NCBI GenBank assembly: GCA_902500755.1
Contig: CABVRV010000004.1
Location: forward strand, 20,712 to 84,711
Direction: 5' to 3'
From: an uncultured Nitrospira sp.
Lineage (GTDB): Bacteria > Nitrospirota > Nitrospiria > Nitrospirales > Nitrospiraceae
DNA: 64,000 nt
Below, one piece after another: positions 50,386-59,079 of this stretch. Below the pieces are notes generated by a model, which was not told the origin of the DNA, made no database searches, and saw only the letters and a list, made by a program, of their open reading frames with translations. The position numbers were made by a program, and so were the translations under genes. Positions within the stretch are counted from its first letter, which is position 1, and each line of letters starts with the position of its first letter.

Positions 50386-51347
50386 AAACTCACTCCCTTG
50401 GCCGGTCCGGCTGTGGGTCGCCCAACCTTCAGCAATGATCCGCTCTTCTTGCAGAATGATTCGACTTGATTCGCGATCCGGTGGTACGCTTCCGCGGTCG
50501 ACGTATCCGAGTTGAACATGGCGAACGGCTCACCGGCGTCGGATTGCGTCACGACATCAGGGTCGAGGGGGATTCGTCCCAAAAACGGGACGCCCATCTC
50601 GAGTGCGGAGGCCTCCCCTCCACCCTTCCGAAACACCTCAATCTCGCGGTGGCAGTGTGGACAGTCCAATCCGCTCATATTCTCGACAATGCCGATGATC
50701 GGCACGTCGCTGTCTTTGCAAAAGGTGACTGACTTCCGCGAATCAAGGAGTGCCACCTCTTGGGGAGTTGTGACGATGACGGCGCCGCTGACATTGCCGA
50801 GCAAGTCGATGGTCGTGACTGATTCGTTGCCGGTCCCTGGCGGAAGATCGATGAGGAGAAAATTCAGATCCTGCCAGTCGACTCCGCCCAGCAATTGGTT
50901 GATGAATTCATACTTATACGCATCCCGCCAGATGATGGGATCATCGGAGTTCTGCAAGAGAAACGACATCGAGGCGATCTTTAAGTTATAGGCTTGGAAT
51001 GGAATGATCCCGCCGGACGTGCTGATCTTGAGCTTCTGCCCTTCGGCGCCGACCATTTTCGGAATGTTAGGGCCATGAATATCCATGTCACAGATGCCCA
51101 CGTGCCATCCCTTGAGCGCAAGACTGACGGCAATGTTCGTCGTACAGGTACTCTTTCCCACGCCGCCCTTATTGCTCATAATGAGCACCTTGTACTCGAT
51201 CCGTTCCATTCGCTTGGCGACCAACCAGCGGCTATGCCCTTCCTTGTCCTTTTGGCACCGTTCATTCTCATCGCAGATGGCACAGGCCCACATATAGGTA
51301 CAAGCATCTTCACTGCCGTTGCTGATGATGTTTAGCTCACGTCCCAT
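50382..51347 (-). CDS. mrp: Mrp/NBP35-family Fe-S cluster carrier ATPase
   Basis: The 321-residue protein has an N-terminal cysteine cluster (CTYMWACAICDENERC, four cysteines), a deviant Walker A (MSNKGGVGKSTCTTNIAVSLA), DMDIHGPNIPKMVG, LLIDLPPGTGNESVT (switch II) and the CxxC that bridges two subunits in LDCPHCHREIEVF. The N-terminal cluster is like eukaryotic NBP35 and is absent from many bacterial Mrp proteins. It delivers [4Fe-4S] clusters. It lies between tatC and moeA in one operon. Confidence 0.93.
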   Translation of the reverse strand: MGRELNIISNGSEDACTYMWACAICDENERCQKDKEGHSRWLVAKRMERIEYKVLIMSNKGGVGKSTCTTNIAVSLALKGWHVGICDMDIHGPNIPKMVGAEGQKLKISTSGGIIPFQAYNLKIASMSFLLQNSDDPIIWRDAYKYEFINQLLGGVDWQDLNFLLIDLPPGTGNESVTTIDLLGNVSGAVIVTTPQEVALLDSRKSVTFCKDSDVPIIGIVENMSGLDCPHCHREIEVFRKGGGEASALEMGVPFLGRIPLDPDVVTQSDAGEPFAMFNSDTSTAEAYHRIANQVESFCKKSGSLLKVGRPTAGPAKGVSL

Positions 51348-51391
51348 GGGTGCCCTTTTCGTCCAACTGGCTGTACAATGCCCGAATCAAA

Positions 51392-52333
51392 CTAGTGCTG
51401 TCGTCCTCCGGGAACTGCTACATATTCATCATCCGAAGATTTCCCCATCGCCATCCTCGACGGACTCCCCCCAGCTCCCGCTCCGGCCATCGCCACAGTC
51501 GGAACACCGGACGGACTCGTATCTGAGGTTGTTTTCTTACCAAACACCTTGGCGCCAAAGATGCCGACCCAATACAGCAGGAACATGGGACCGGCCATGA
51601 GTGTTTGATTGAACGGATCAGGTGTCGGCGTCAGGATCGCGGCAATCACAAATGATCCCAATAACGCCCACTTCCAATACTGAATCAAGAACGGTGCGTC
51701 GACCCAACCAAGCTTAGCCATGAGCGTGAGCGCCAATGGCACCTCAAAGGTCAACCCAAAGACCATCAGAAACCAGAGGGCGAACCCGACGTACTGTGCA
51801 ATCGAGATCTGAGGCACAAATCCGGCGTTCACACCATACGCAATGAGAAAATTTAAAGCGAACGGCAAGACGAAAAAAAATGAAAACCCTACCCCGGCAT
51901 AGAAGGCTACCGCGCTGACACACACGAAGGGCCCGACAAACCGCCGCTCTTGGACGTGCAGTCCAGGCACGACGAATTTCCAGATTTCATACAGCAGGTA
52001 CGGCATGGCCACCACGATGGCACAGAGCCCTGCCACTTTGACGTTCTGCCACAGCGCCTCCGCCGGGGCAAGAAAGACAAACGGCACCGTCGGCAGATCC
52101 GTAGGTTCCCACGAGAGATCGCGGGGCACAAACATGTTCTGGAGCGGAACACGGAGCCATTTCACCAAGGTATCAGCATAAAAAAATGTCCCCATGAAAA
52201 TGACCGTCAGCGCGATCACCGCACGGGTCAGCCGCACCTGGAACTCCACCAGGTGCTCCATGACCGGCATCTTTTTATCTTCCAGCGGCTTGAAGATCGA
52301 ATCTTGCAGCCACCGGTTCACCTTGTTCAGCAC
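51392..52333 (-). CDS. tatC: Sec-independent translocase TatC
   Basis: The 313-residue protein has six membrane helices and the TatC signatures MEHLVEFQVRLTRAVIAL (with the conserved Glu), YLLYEIWKFVVPGLHVQERRF and FALWFLMVFGLTFEVPL. The C-terminus is extended by about 50 residues with Gly/Ser-rich sequence (GAGAGGSPSRM). It moves folded, cofactor-bearing proteins, which fits the Mo and Fe-S genes downstream. tatA/tatB are not in this window. Confidence 0.94.
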   Translation of the reverse strand: MLNKVNRWLQDSIFKPLEDKKMPVMEHLVEFQVRLTRAVIALTVIFMGTFFYADTLVKWLRVPLQNMFVPRDLSWEPTDLPTVPFVFLAPAEALWQNVKVAGLCAIVVAMPYLLYEIWKFVVPGLHVQERRFVGPFVCVSAVAFYAGVGFSFFFVLPFALNFLIAYGVNAGFVPQISIAQYVGFALWFLMVFGLTFEVPLALTLMAKLGWVDAPFLIQYWKWALLGSFVIAAILTPTPDPFNQTLMAGPMFLLYWVGIFGAKVFGKKTTSDTSPSGVPTVAMAGAGAGGSPSRMAMGKSSDDEYVAVPGGRQH

Positions 52334-52431
52334 ACAGCCTCGTAAGTTTCAGAATCTGTCGATCCGATGATCTGACGATCAGGCTTCCGGCAAGCAACAA
52401 ATTGACGGCTCAACCGATGACCCTGTGCTTC

Positions 52432-53946
52432 CTACTTCGGATTGATGGCCACGTACAAGCTGTTCCCTTGGCGATTGACGAATACCACCGCAGGTTCATC
52501 CTTCTTGATCTTTTCCGCAGCCTTTTGATAATCAGTGAGCGACTTGACGGGCTCGTGATTGACTTCCTGAAGGACATCACCGCGCTGAAGCCCGGCCGCC
52601 TCCGCCTCTCCCCCAGGTTCCACGGACGTGATGACGACCCCGGTTGTCTTCGCAGAAATATTGAGTTGGCTCATCAGCGCATTGTCCAAGGCTTGGACAC
52701 GCAGCGACGCCAACACGTTGTCCGGCGGCTTGATCATTTCCCCGGACTCCTTCTCCTTGGGTGGACCGGGTTCTCTCTTCGCCAGCATTTCATCTGACGG
52801 ACGTTCCGCAACCTTTACTGCGATCAGCTGTTCTTTGCCTTCGCGCACCACCTTGACCTGCGCATCCTTACCCACCACGGTTCTCGCCACCAGATTCCGC
52901 AGCTGACTGACACTCTGCACCTCTTTGCCGTTGAATGCGACCACCACATCGCCCCGCTTAATTCCTGCTGCGTGAGACGGACCATTTTCATTGACGTCGC
53001 TGATCAAGACGCCCTTTCGTTGCTCTGGAAGTTTGAACGACTTCGCCAAAGCAGGGGTAATCTCTTGGATCGCGACCCCCATCCATCCGCGCACGACCTT
53101 TCCCGTTTTCTGCAGGCTGTCCACGATATCGAGTGCGATGCTGCTCGGAATCGCAAACCCAATTCCCTCCGAGCCACCGGTTCGGGAAAAAATCGCCGTA
53201 TTGATCCCGATCAGCTCTCCATTCATGTTGACGAGCGCGCCGCCTGAATTCCCAGGGTTAATCGCAGCGTCGGTCTGGATAAAGTCTTCATAGTCGGCGA
53301 TTCCCACATTGCCTCGCCCTAGGGCGCTGATGATGCCGAGCGTGACGGTCGAACTCAGGCCGAACGGACTTCCGACAGCCAGCACAAGATCACCAACTTG
53401 CAAGTTTTCGTACTCAGCCCACTTGAGTGATGGTAAATCTTTCGCCTCGATCTTGATGACCGCCAAATCAGTTTTCGGGTCGGTGCCGACCACCTTCGCG
53501 GCAAACTCGCGTCGATCGCCCAGTGTCACGGTAATCTGCGTCGCTCCCTCGACCACGTGATTATTGGTGACGATATAGCCGTTGGCATCCAAAATGACCC
53601 CGGAGCCTGCGCTCTGATCAGGACGACCGTGTGGGACGGGCGGTCCATGCGGACTCGGTGGTGTCGGAGACTCTCCGCCGCCCGGCTCATCACCGGGAGG
53701 AGGCGTCCCGAAAGGAGGCACCTGAGGAATCCCACCACGACGCCGACTCCCCTCCTTTCCGCCGGTCACAGCGATATTGACGACAGCTGGGGTCGTCTTT
53801 TTCACGATTTCCGCAAAGCCTTGAGCCCAGACTGGAGGAACACCTGCTGCTGAGACGGATGACACGCATCCACTTCCAATAAGAGCACATCCGACCAATC
53901 CACAACCGACAAGCACTCTCGTCGCCTGCTGACTCCAATTGAGCAT
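52432..53946 (-). CDS. degP: HtrA/DegP-like periplasmic serine protease
   Basis: The 504-residue Do-family protease has the triad in IVTNNHVVEGA (His), TDLAVIKI (Asp) and INPGNSGGALVN (Ser). Two PDZ domains follow (GPSHAAGIKRGDVVVAFNG and GEAEAAGLQRGDVLQEVNH). The signal region LVGCALIGSGCVSS could be a lipobox. A Pro/Gly-rich stretch (PPFGTPPPGDEPGGG) lies before the protease domain. It degrades misfolded envelope proteins. It is first of the reverse-strand genes and divergent from the caspase-like lipoprotein gene, with a 276-base gap between them in which I see no other gene. Confidence 0.95.
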   Translation of the reverse strand: MLNWSQQATRVLVGCGLVGCALIGSGCVSSVSAAGVPPVWAQGFAEIVKKTTPAVVNIAVTGGKEGSRRRGGIPQVPPFGTPPPGDEPGGGESPTPPSPHGPPVPHGRPDQSAGSGVILDANGYIVTNNHVVEGATQITVTLGDRREFAAKVVGTDPKTDLAVIKIEAKDLPSLKWAEYENLQVGDLVLAVGSPFGLSSTVTLGIISALGRGNVGIADYEDFIQTDAAINPGNSGGALVNMNGELIGINTAIFSRTGGSEGIGFAIPSSIALDIVDSLQKTGKVVRGWMGVAIQEITPALAKSFKLPEQRKGVLISDVNENGPSHAAGIKRGDVVVAFNGKEVQSVSQLRNLVARTVVGKDAQVKVVREGKEQLIAVKVAERPSDEMLAKREPGPPKEKESGEMIKPPDNVLASLRVQALDNALMSQLNISAKTTGVVITSVEPGGEAEAAGLQRGDVLQEVNHEPVKSLTDYQKAAEKIKKDEPAVVFVNRQGNSLYVAINPK

Positions 53947-54222
53947 ATCTACACTCCTCTAGGGTATGGCTCTCTGCAAGAGAGTCCGAATTGGAAATGG
54001 GGCTCGATACTGCCCCGAACGATACATCTTACACCACTCTTTCAACCGGCTTCAAAGAGGAAAACTCCCCGCCAATTACAGGCGTGGACTCATCGCAAGG
54101 ATCGATCGAGCCACTTCCGACCACACGGCGGGCGCTTCTATTCCTTGAGATCTCCCTGCTGATCGTGTTGCTTTCAGGTATCATTTCCAGTACGGTTGCG
54201 GGCGCAAAAACTAGGCGAGCCA

Positions 54223-56085
54223 GTGATCTCACAACAACCATTTAACAGTGTAGTCTTTGTTGCGGGCGCAGGATTGGGAGGCGCCCTGCTTTTCCTTTCC
54301 GCTTGCGCCAAACACTTGGAGTTTCCTCCACTGGGAGAGCCGCTTTCTTCCAGCGTCAAGCTGGAAGTATCTCCAGCATTGAAAGACTTAACGATTCGTT
54401 ACAGTGATTCCTGCGGACAGATTCAGGAAGTTCCCTTGGGGGATCGCCTCCATGAAGCATTGCAAGCAGGAGTTCAGCGAACGTTCAAAACGGTACTATC
54501 TGAAAGCGATGTCGGCACGACCCCTCCTGATCATCTCATTCAGGTTGATCTTGTCGATTCAGCATTCGATCTGAATAAGGAGGCATTGTACGACCGACCT
54601 CCTGCGAGCTTACAACTCACAACGGTTGCTCGCGTCTACGATCGGACGGGAACGTTACTCCGACAATCGGACATCAACGTCGCACGGCGGGAACGCCTAC
54701 GGCTGGAGCAGCTCGGAAAGAACTGTAATTACCATATAGACCCGTTCATCCAGGACACCGCCATCGATGTTGCGACACGTGTCGCCTTAATTGCCCGAGT
54801 GGCGGCAGGCGGCCAGGGCCTGCTCGGTTCATCCGAGCCAAATTCCGCACCTTCCGATACCCTGCCTGTGCCTTTGGCCACAGCGACCGCAGAAAACCAG
54901 CCTCGTCCGGTCTTGAGTTCGTCGGCGCTTCAATTTAAGGCCATGTTACTCGATGAAAACGGTGATTTGATGTTTGAGGGCGGCGAACATGTTCGCATCC
55001 GAATGGACATTGTTCATACGGGAACGACCCCGATTGAGAACGCGTGGGCCTCGCTGACTGGAACTTCGGCCATGATCGATCAATTTCCCACGACCAAGTT
55101 GAAGGTCCCGTCTCTGCTGCCGGGCCAAACGAAATCTCTGGAATTTGTCGCCAGTTTGCCCTTGCTCGCCGAGCCACTGCGCGCCGAGATTCGGGTTGCC
55201 ATGGAGGAGCGCGGTAGAGCCGCGGCCCGACCTCAAACGCTTTCCTTTACCATTGCCCCCACGGGGTCCAGCCATGACGATATCGATCAAGTTCCGGCAC
55301 AGGCGTCAGGCGTTCGACAACCAGAGACCTCCGTCATTACCATCGGCCTCAGTTCCTATGGCAACCAACAGATACAGCCCCGCAAATATGCGTCGCAAGA
55401 TGCGGAAACAGTCGCCAAGTATTTTCAAACCCTCGGAGGCGTTCCGTCATCCAACATTTCCGTCTTGACGGATCGGAAGGCGACCCATTCTCAGATCGAA
55501 AAGGCGCTCCTCGAATGGCTCCCGACTCGTCCCATGAAGGATGGAACCGTCATTGTCTATTTTTCTGGTCACGCCATGGTGGCTCCGTCAGGAGAGATCA
55601 TGCTGGTCCCCTATGATGGAGCAAAGGCTGCAACAACCCTGTACCGGTTGAAATCGCTTGAATCAGTCTTCGCGAAACTCAACCCGCGACGGGCCATCCT
55701 TGTCTTCGAAGGAAAAATCTCCCAGATACAAGACCATCCCAAGACGACCGTCACCCCCCAATGGGAATTACATGGCGACAAGGCAATCCGCTTGATTGCG
55801 GTGGAGGGGCTCGGCAAAGGCCTCGACGACGATGCACATCGACATGGGCTCTTCACCTACTATCTGCTGCGAGGTCTTCGAGGAGAAGCGGACACGAACC
55901 ATGATGGGAAGGTCACCCTCGGAGAGATTGGGGGATTCGTGCGCCAAAAGGTTGCTTGGGCGTCAAAATCAAAGTTTGGCTCGGTGCAACGTCCTCAAAT
56001 CATTCCGCTGCTCAAACCGGACGACAAAGCCACCGACGTCGTCCTCACCACCCTACCCTCTCTCGCCGCATCGGAATCGCCCTAA
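54223..56085 (+). CDS. Lipoprotein with catalytically dead caspase-like domain and EF-hand-like loop
   Basis: The start is taken as GTG at 54223, with AGGCGAG upstream; a TTG at 54196 is the alternative. Of 620 residues, the signal ends in the lipobox LLFLSAC. About 35-200 is an unrecognised lipoprotein domain (DSCGQIQEVPLGDRLHEALQAGV). About 235-345 is a beta domain (ALQFKAMLLDENGDLMFEGGEHVRIRMD). About 375-600 is a peptidase C14 (caspase) fold: VITIGLSSYGNQQIQPRKYASQDAETVAKYF, then VIVYFSGHAM with the catalytic His. Where the catalytic Cys should be (D-A-C-x-S-G) it reads AILVFEGKISQ, and there is no Cys anywhere in this half. DTNHDGKVTLGEI near the end is an EF-hand-type calcium loop. It is probably a regulatory pseudoprotease at the envelope. 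Confidence 0.75.
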   Translation: MISQQPFNSVVFVAGAGLGGALLFLSACAKHLEFPPLGEPLSSSVKLEVSPALKDLTIRYSDSCGQIQEVPLGDRLHEALQAGVQRTFKTVLSESDVGTTPPDHLIQVDLVDSAFDLNKEALYDRPPASLQLTTVARVYDRTGTLLRQSDINVARRERLRLEQLGKNCNYHIDPFIQDTAIDVATRVALIARVAAGGQGLLGSSEPNSAPSDTLPVPLATATAENQPRPVLSSSALQFKAMLLDENGDLMFEGGEHVRIRMDIVHTGTTPIENAWASLTGTSAMIDQFPTTKLKVPSLLPGQTKSLEFVASLPLLAEPLRAEIRVAMEERGRAAARPQTLSFTIAPTGSSHDDIDQVPAQASGVRQPETSVITIGLSSYGNQQIQPRKYASQDAETVAKYFQTLGGVPSSNISVLTDRKATHSQIEKALLEWLPTRPMKDGTVIVYFSGHAMVAPSGEIMLVPYDGAKAATTLYRLKSLESVFAKLNPRRAILVFEGKISQIQDHPKTTVTPQWELHGDKAIRLIAVEGLGKGLDDDAHRHGLFTYYLLRGLRGEADTNHDGKVTLGEIGGFVRQKVAWASKSKFGSVQRPQIIPLLKPDDKATDVVLTTLPSLAASESP

Positions 56086-56212
56086 GCTCGTGTGATTTAT
56101 GCTGATTGGCACGTTGAGACTCGAACCAGTCCCCGAATGTACAAGATAAGGCCTGGCCCAACTTCTTGCGACGATAGCAGCTTTCGTTATTTGATAGATC
56201 AGTTCAGGGCAG

Positions 56213-57137
56213 TTACATTTTCATGCCCCCCATATGCATATCATGGGTCGACTCCTGTACATGGTCGGGAGGCGACGGAAGAATTTCCTGTTCCTCATTC
56301 AGTTGGTCTACCTGTTGGGTCACGAAGTCGATGCTATTCCAGTCGGGCCCATCGGTTTCCGGGATCCAACGTGCCCGCAAGTATCCGAAGCGGTCGAACA
56401 GGAACTCCTGGTGCTTCGGTATAGTTCCTTGGCCCATGAGGTCTGGATGGGAGATCGTTCTACGAAAAAGTGAATACGTGCGGGCGATCTCAGCCGCATC
56501 CTGTTCAACCAGGGGAAAGGGGATGTCCTGTCCGATGATGGCAGTCTGCTGCGGGGTGAGGTCCGTCAGTGGTACAGCCAAAACCTCGGCCTTGTGGTCT
56601 CGGAGCGCTGGGTAGGCAAGCCGTAGTTGATCGAGTCACTCACGCGAGTCCGGCCACGAAAATAGAACCAGCAATACGGCCTTTTCCCCACGAAAGTCTT
56701 TCAAGCTACCGGTGTGTCCGTCATGGGTTGTATAGGAGAAGCCCGGAGGAGCAAGGTACGGTTGGTTGGGGAGGATACGAGGGTTGATAATACGTGCTTG
56801 ATAACCTCGCGAGAGAGCATGGATGAGATTCACAAGATCCCAGCGCTCTTTCTCAGAAAATTTCTCACCCCATGGAGGCATGCCTGTTCCGGAAATACCA
56901 TTCGTGAGCCAGTGGAAAAAATCTCCTGGCGTATGCATGATCGCGTGCGGCTCTGTCAGTAAATCGACCGGTTGTGGACAACCGCTTGAGAGTCTGGACT
57001 CCAAACCATTTGGTGTTCTGGGAGGGTCGCGCTTCAGAAGGGGCGAAGACCGCTGCGAGAAAAGTGAGCAACACTCCGACCCACAGGATCGCCAGGATGG
57101 GATGGACCAGGCTCAATGACGACGATGTCATCATCAT
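56213..57137 (-). pseudogene. Broken CopD-like / cytochrome c / redoxin fusion gene
   Basis: Three pieces on the reverse strand belong to one former gene. From 57137 the frame encodes a start and one membrane helix (LVHPILAILWVGVLLTFLAAV), like a CopD-type N-terminus. The next frame, from about 57010, encodes the rear of a cytochrome c domain (VDLLTEPHAIMHTPGDFF, ISGTGMPPWGEKF) whose CxxCH is missing, then the start of a redoxin domain (PGFSYTTHDGHTGSLKDFRG). That frame meets TGA at 56638-56636 and continues beyond it without a shift as LDQLRLAYPALRDHKAEVLA, ending with a His/Met-rich tail (HDMHMGGMKM). So there is an internal deletion with frameshift plus one nonsense codon, probably from CGA. 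Confidence 0.78.
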
Positions 57138-57167
57138 GCCGAACCAACCTCTTCCTTCGCTATACTT

Positions 57168-57470
57168 TCACCACGAGAACGCCTGTCGCGATGGATGTGA
57201 TAGGTGTGATGGAGACGTATCACTCGTCAGCCTAACCATCTGAGATTCAGATGGAGATGTCCCCAAACAGGGCTTCATACCTCGGTTAGATCCTGAGTGA
57301 TAAGTTGCATCGTTCTGCGCAGAAAGCTCTCTATTTTTCTTGAGCAGCGGATCCGTGATATGGCCGCAGTTCAGACACTTTAACCCGTCATATTCCCACG
57401 CGCCAACTACGTCATCGCCGCCCACAAACGACACGGGAATGAATAGACCCTTGCAACGTTCGCATGTCAT
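57168..57470 (-). CDS. Small zinc-ribbon protein
   Basis: The 100-residue protein begins MTCERCKGLFIPVSF and has KCLNCGHITDPLL, giving a C-x2-C ... C-x2-C zinc ribbon in its first about 40 residues. The remainder (ELSAQNDATYHSGSNRGMKP onward) is low-complexity and may be a read-through tail. It could bind nucleic acid or a protein partner. It lies just upstream of the broken cytochrome gene on the same strand. Confidence 0.6.
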   Translation of the reverse strand: MTCERCKGLFIPVSFVGGDDVVGAWEYDGLKCLNCGHITDPLLKKNRELSAQNDATYHSGSNRGMKPCLGTSPSESQMVRLTSDTSPSHLSHPSRQAFSW

Positions 57471-57522
57471 GGCATCACCTCATGGCTCTGTTCACAATTG
57501 ATACAACCAGGTGCTTCTATGG

Positions 57523-57891
57523 TCATGGTCTATCTCGCTGCACCAGCATCGTTTCCATCGCACGCCCTGCACTCAACTGGCCCCGCACTCCCTCTTCAAA
57601 CACCTCGATCGCGTCATGCATGAGCTGCCTCGCGAGCACACTATCTTTCGACTCCTGAGCCTTTGCAGCTTGATTCAAGAGACGAAGTGCGATTATCTGA
57701 GGAGTCCGTGGATTGTTAGCGTAAACATCACGATATTCCTTCTTTAGCAACTCTTGCTCAATATCCTTGACCCACGAAGCTGCATAGGAATCAGCGCCAG
57801 AGATCCAGCCGGCTGCTTCCAATGATGGCGTCATCAGCGCCACCCCGCCGATCGGCAGGGACAACGCGCAGAGAATGGCTCCAAGTCTCAT
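57523..57891 (-). CDS. Small secreted helical protein
   Basis: The 122-residue protein has a signal peptide (MRLGAILCALSLPIGGVALMTPSLEA, cleavage near residue 27). The mature about 95 residues are helical and charged (WVKDIEQELLKKEYRDVYAN, IALRLLNQAAKAQESKDSVLARQL), with no cysteine and no known motif. The spacing of leucines suggests a small helical bundle. The ATG follows AAAGGAGGGACCG, a good ribosome binding site. Function unknown. Confidence 0.65.
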   Translation of the reverse strand: MRLGAILCALSLPIGGVALMTPSLEAAGWISGADSYAASWVKDIEQELLKKEYRDVYANNPRTPQIIALRLLNQAAKAQESKDSVLARQLMHDAIEVFEEGVRGQLSAGRAMETMLVQRDRP

Positions 57892-58267
57892 CGGTCCCTC
57901 CTTTAGATTGGCGGTTTGAGTAAAGTATTACTGGCGGAGAGGTCGTCGTGCGGTGCCATCATCCAACCGAGCGCATGACGATTCCGCCAACTATTATGGG
58001 GTAATAATTCTGTCATACAGAAAGTCAAGCCACCATGAGAAGAGGCCGGGAGATTGGAATCGACCGGAGAAGGGACTGCTCGACTCCATCTGTCGAGAAG
58101 CGTCCAGTCCGAGGTCAAGGCTGTTGGGTGAAGATACCGTTATCCTCGCAGTACTCCGATAATCGTGAAAGTCCCTGTCAAAACGACATTTGATTCCAGA
58201 AGGTAGGCTGTTGTCTCACGTTGAGGTGAACAAGTTGACTCAAGCAACCTATAGATGGTCGCCAAAG
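57892..58267. other. Gap of about 375 bases, no gene seen
   Basis: No frame with a start, ribosome binding site and plausible composition is present. The left end must carry the promoter for the small secreted protein; AT-rich sequence lies around 57990-58015 (TATTATGGGGTAATAATTC), which is a possible promoter region. Confidence 0.4.
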
Positions 58268-58297
58268 AAAAAGGGGCGGCTGGTAAGTTGCCGCCCC
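58268..58297 (-). terminator. Rho-independent terminator of the Hsp20 gene
   Basis: An 8-bp stem of G and C (58273-58280 with 58290-58297) with a nine-base loop is followed on the reverse strand by TTTTTCTTT. It begins 27 bases after the Hsp20 stop. Confidence 0.85.
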
Positions 58298-58324
58298 ACG
58301 AGACCGGTTGATGTTCTTTCTGAT

Positions 58325-58804
58325 TTAGTCCACGGACACCACGATCGTACGAGATCGGTCTCTGGCTTCAGGCGTCCAGGGTATCCGAACAGCCAGCACT
58401 CCATTCTTACATGCGGCCTCCGCTGTAGAAACATCTAAGCCTTCGGGCAAGGCCACGCTGCGACGGAATGCCGTATAGCGACGGCTGCTTCCTTCGCCGT
58501 TCCCGTCATGCCACTCGCGCTGATCCTCATAGCTCAGACAGAGTATGCCGTTTCGGATCATGACATTGAGTTGTTTCGGGTCCACTCCGGGGACGTCGGC
58601 ACGGACGATCACGTATTCTTCCGTCTCGTACATCTCGATCCCAGAGCCAAACCCGGCAAAACGGGACCATCCTGTTTCAAAAGCTGACATCAGAAAATGA
58701 TCAAATAGCTGATTCATGTCATCGCGCACCGATATGACCTCGTGCGTTTCGCCTGGTTTGCGTTTCCAAGGAATCATCTCTTTCAGCTTCGTCATCAGTT
58801 CCAT
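58325..58804 (-). CDS. Hsp20/alpha-crystallin small heat-shock protein
   Basis: The 159-residue protein has the alpha-crystallin domain at about 50-155: EMYETEEYVIVRADVPGVDPKQLNVMIRNGILCLSYE, YTAFRRSVALPEGLDVSTAEAACKNGVLAVRIP. The G-V-L-A-V-R-I-P strand is the family hallmark (usually G-V-L-x-(I/V)-x-(I/V)-P). It is an ATP-independent holdase. There is no C-terminal I-x-I after the domain, only SRTIVVSVD. GGAGGA stands eight bases before the ATG at 58804. A TTGACA at 58877-58872 may be the -35 of its promoter. It is monocistronic. Confidence 0.92.
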   Translation of the reverse strand: MELMTKLKEMIPWKRKPGETHEVISVRDDMNQLFDHFLMSAFETGWSRFAGFGSGIEMYETEEYVIVRADVPGVDPKQLNVMIRNGILCLSYEDQREWHDGNGEGSSRRYTAFRRSVALPEGLDVSTAEAACKNGVLAVRIPWTPEARDRSRTIVVSVD

Positions 58805-58983
58805 CACATATTCCTCCTTTCTCAGCAGTCGACGTCCAGCTCTCAGATTTCAATAAGCTCCAGAGGGGCTGTGTCAAGTAGCCTTGTTCGACGAGCTCAA
58901 CCATGACCCTGTAGGTGGGCTAGGTTTCCGATCGTCGGTCGCGAGGCGCGGAAATGCTGCTAATCATTCTCCCATCCATACTG

Positions 58984-59079
58984 TCATTCCCGATACAGGT
59001 AAATAATAAGGCAAGCGACTCCGACGGATAGTGCTACGACAAGCCCTCCGATAGCTAACGTCGCGATGGTTTCAGCCAA
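58984..59079 (-). CDS. Small single-span membrane protein, 31 aa
   Basis: On the reverse strand GGAAGGAGAT is followed after six A/T bases by TTG at 59079 and a 31-residue ORF: three polar residues, then IATLAIGGLVVALSVGVACL, then IIYLYRE and stop. Nearly the whole peptide is one hydrophobic helix with a charged end, and the ribosome binding site is strong. It lies 180 bases upstream of hsp20 on the same strand. No family is recognised; it resembles small stress-related membrane peptides in shape only. Confidence 0.5.
   Translation of the reverse strand: MAETIATLAIGGLVVALSVGVACLIIYLYRE

Noticed and set aside
53966-54245. Short frames in the degP/caspase-like divergent gap
   Set aside because: They overlap the promoter region and the lipoprotein start, with no ribosome binding sites.
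56636-56638. Selenocysteine recoding of the TGA
   Set aside because: The residue context (PDSRE-x-LDQL) is where redoxin homologues have Arg or another charged residue, not a redox Cys, and the gene is already damaged upstream.
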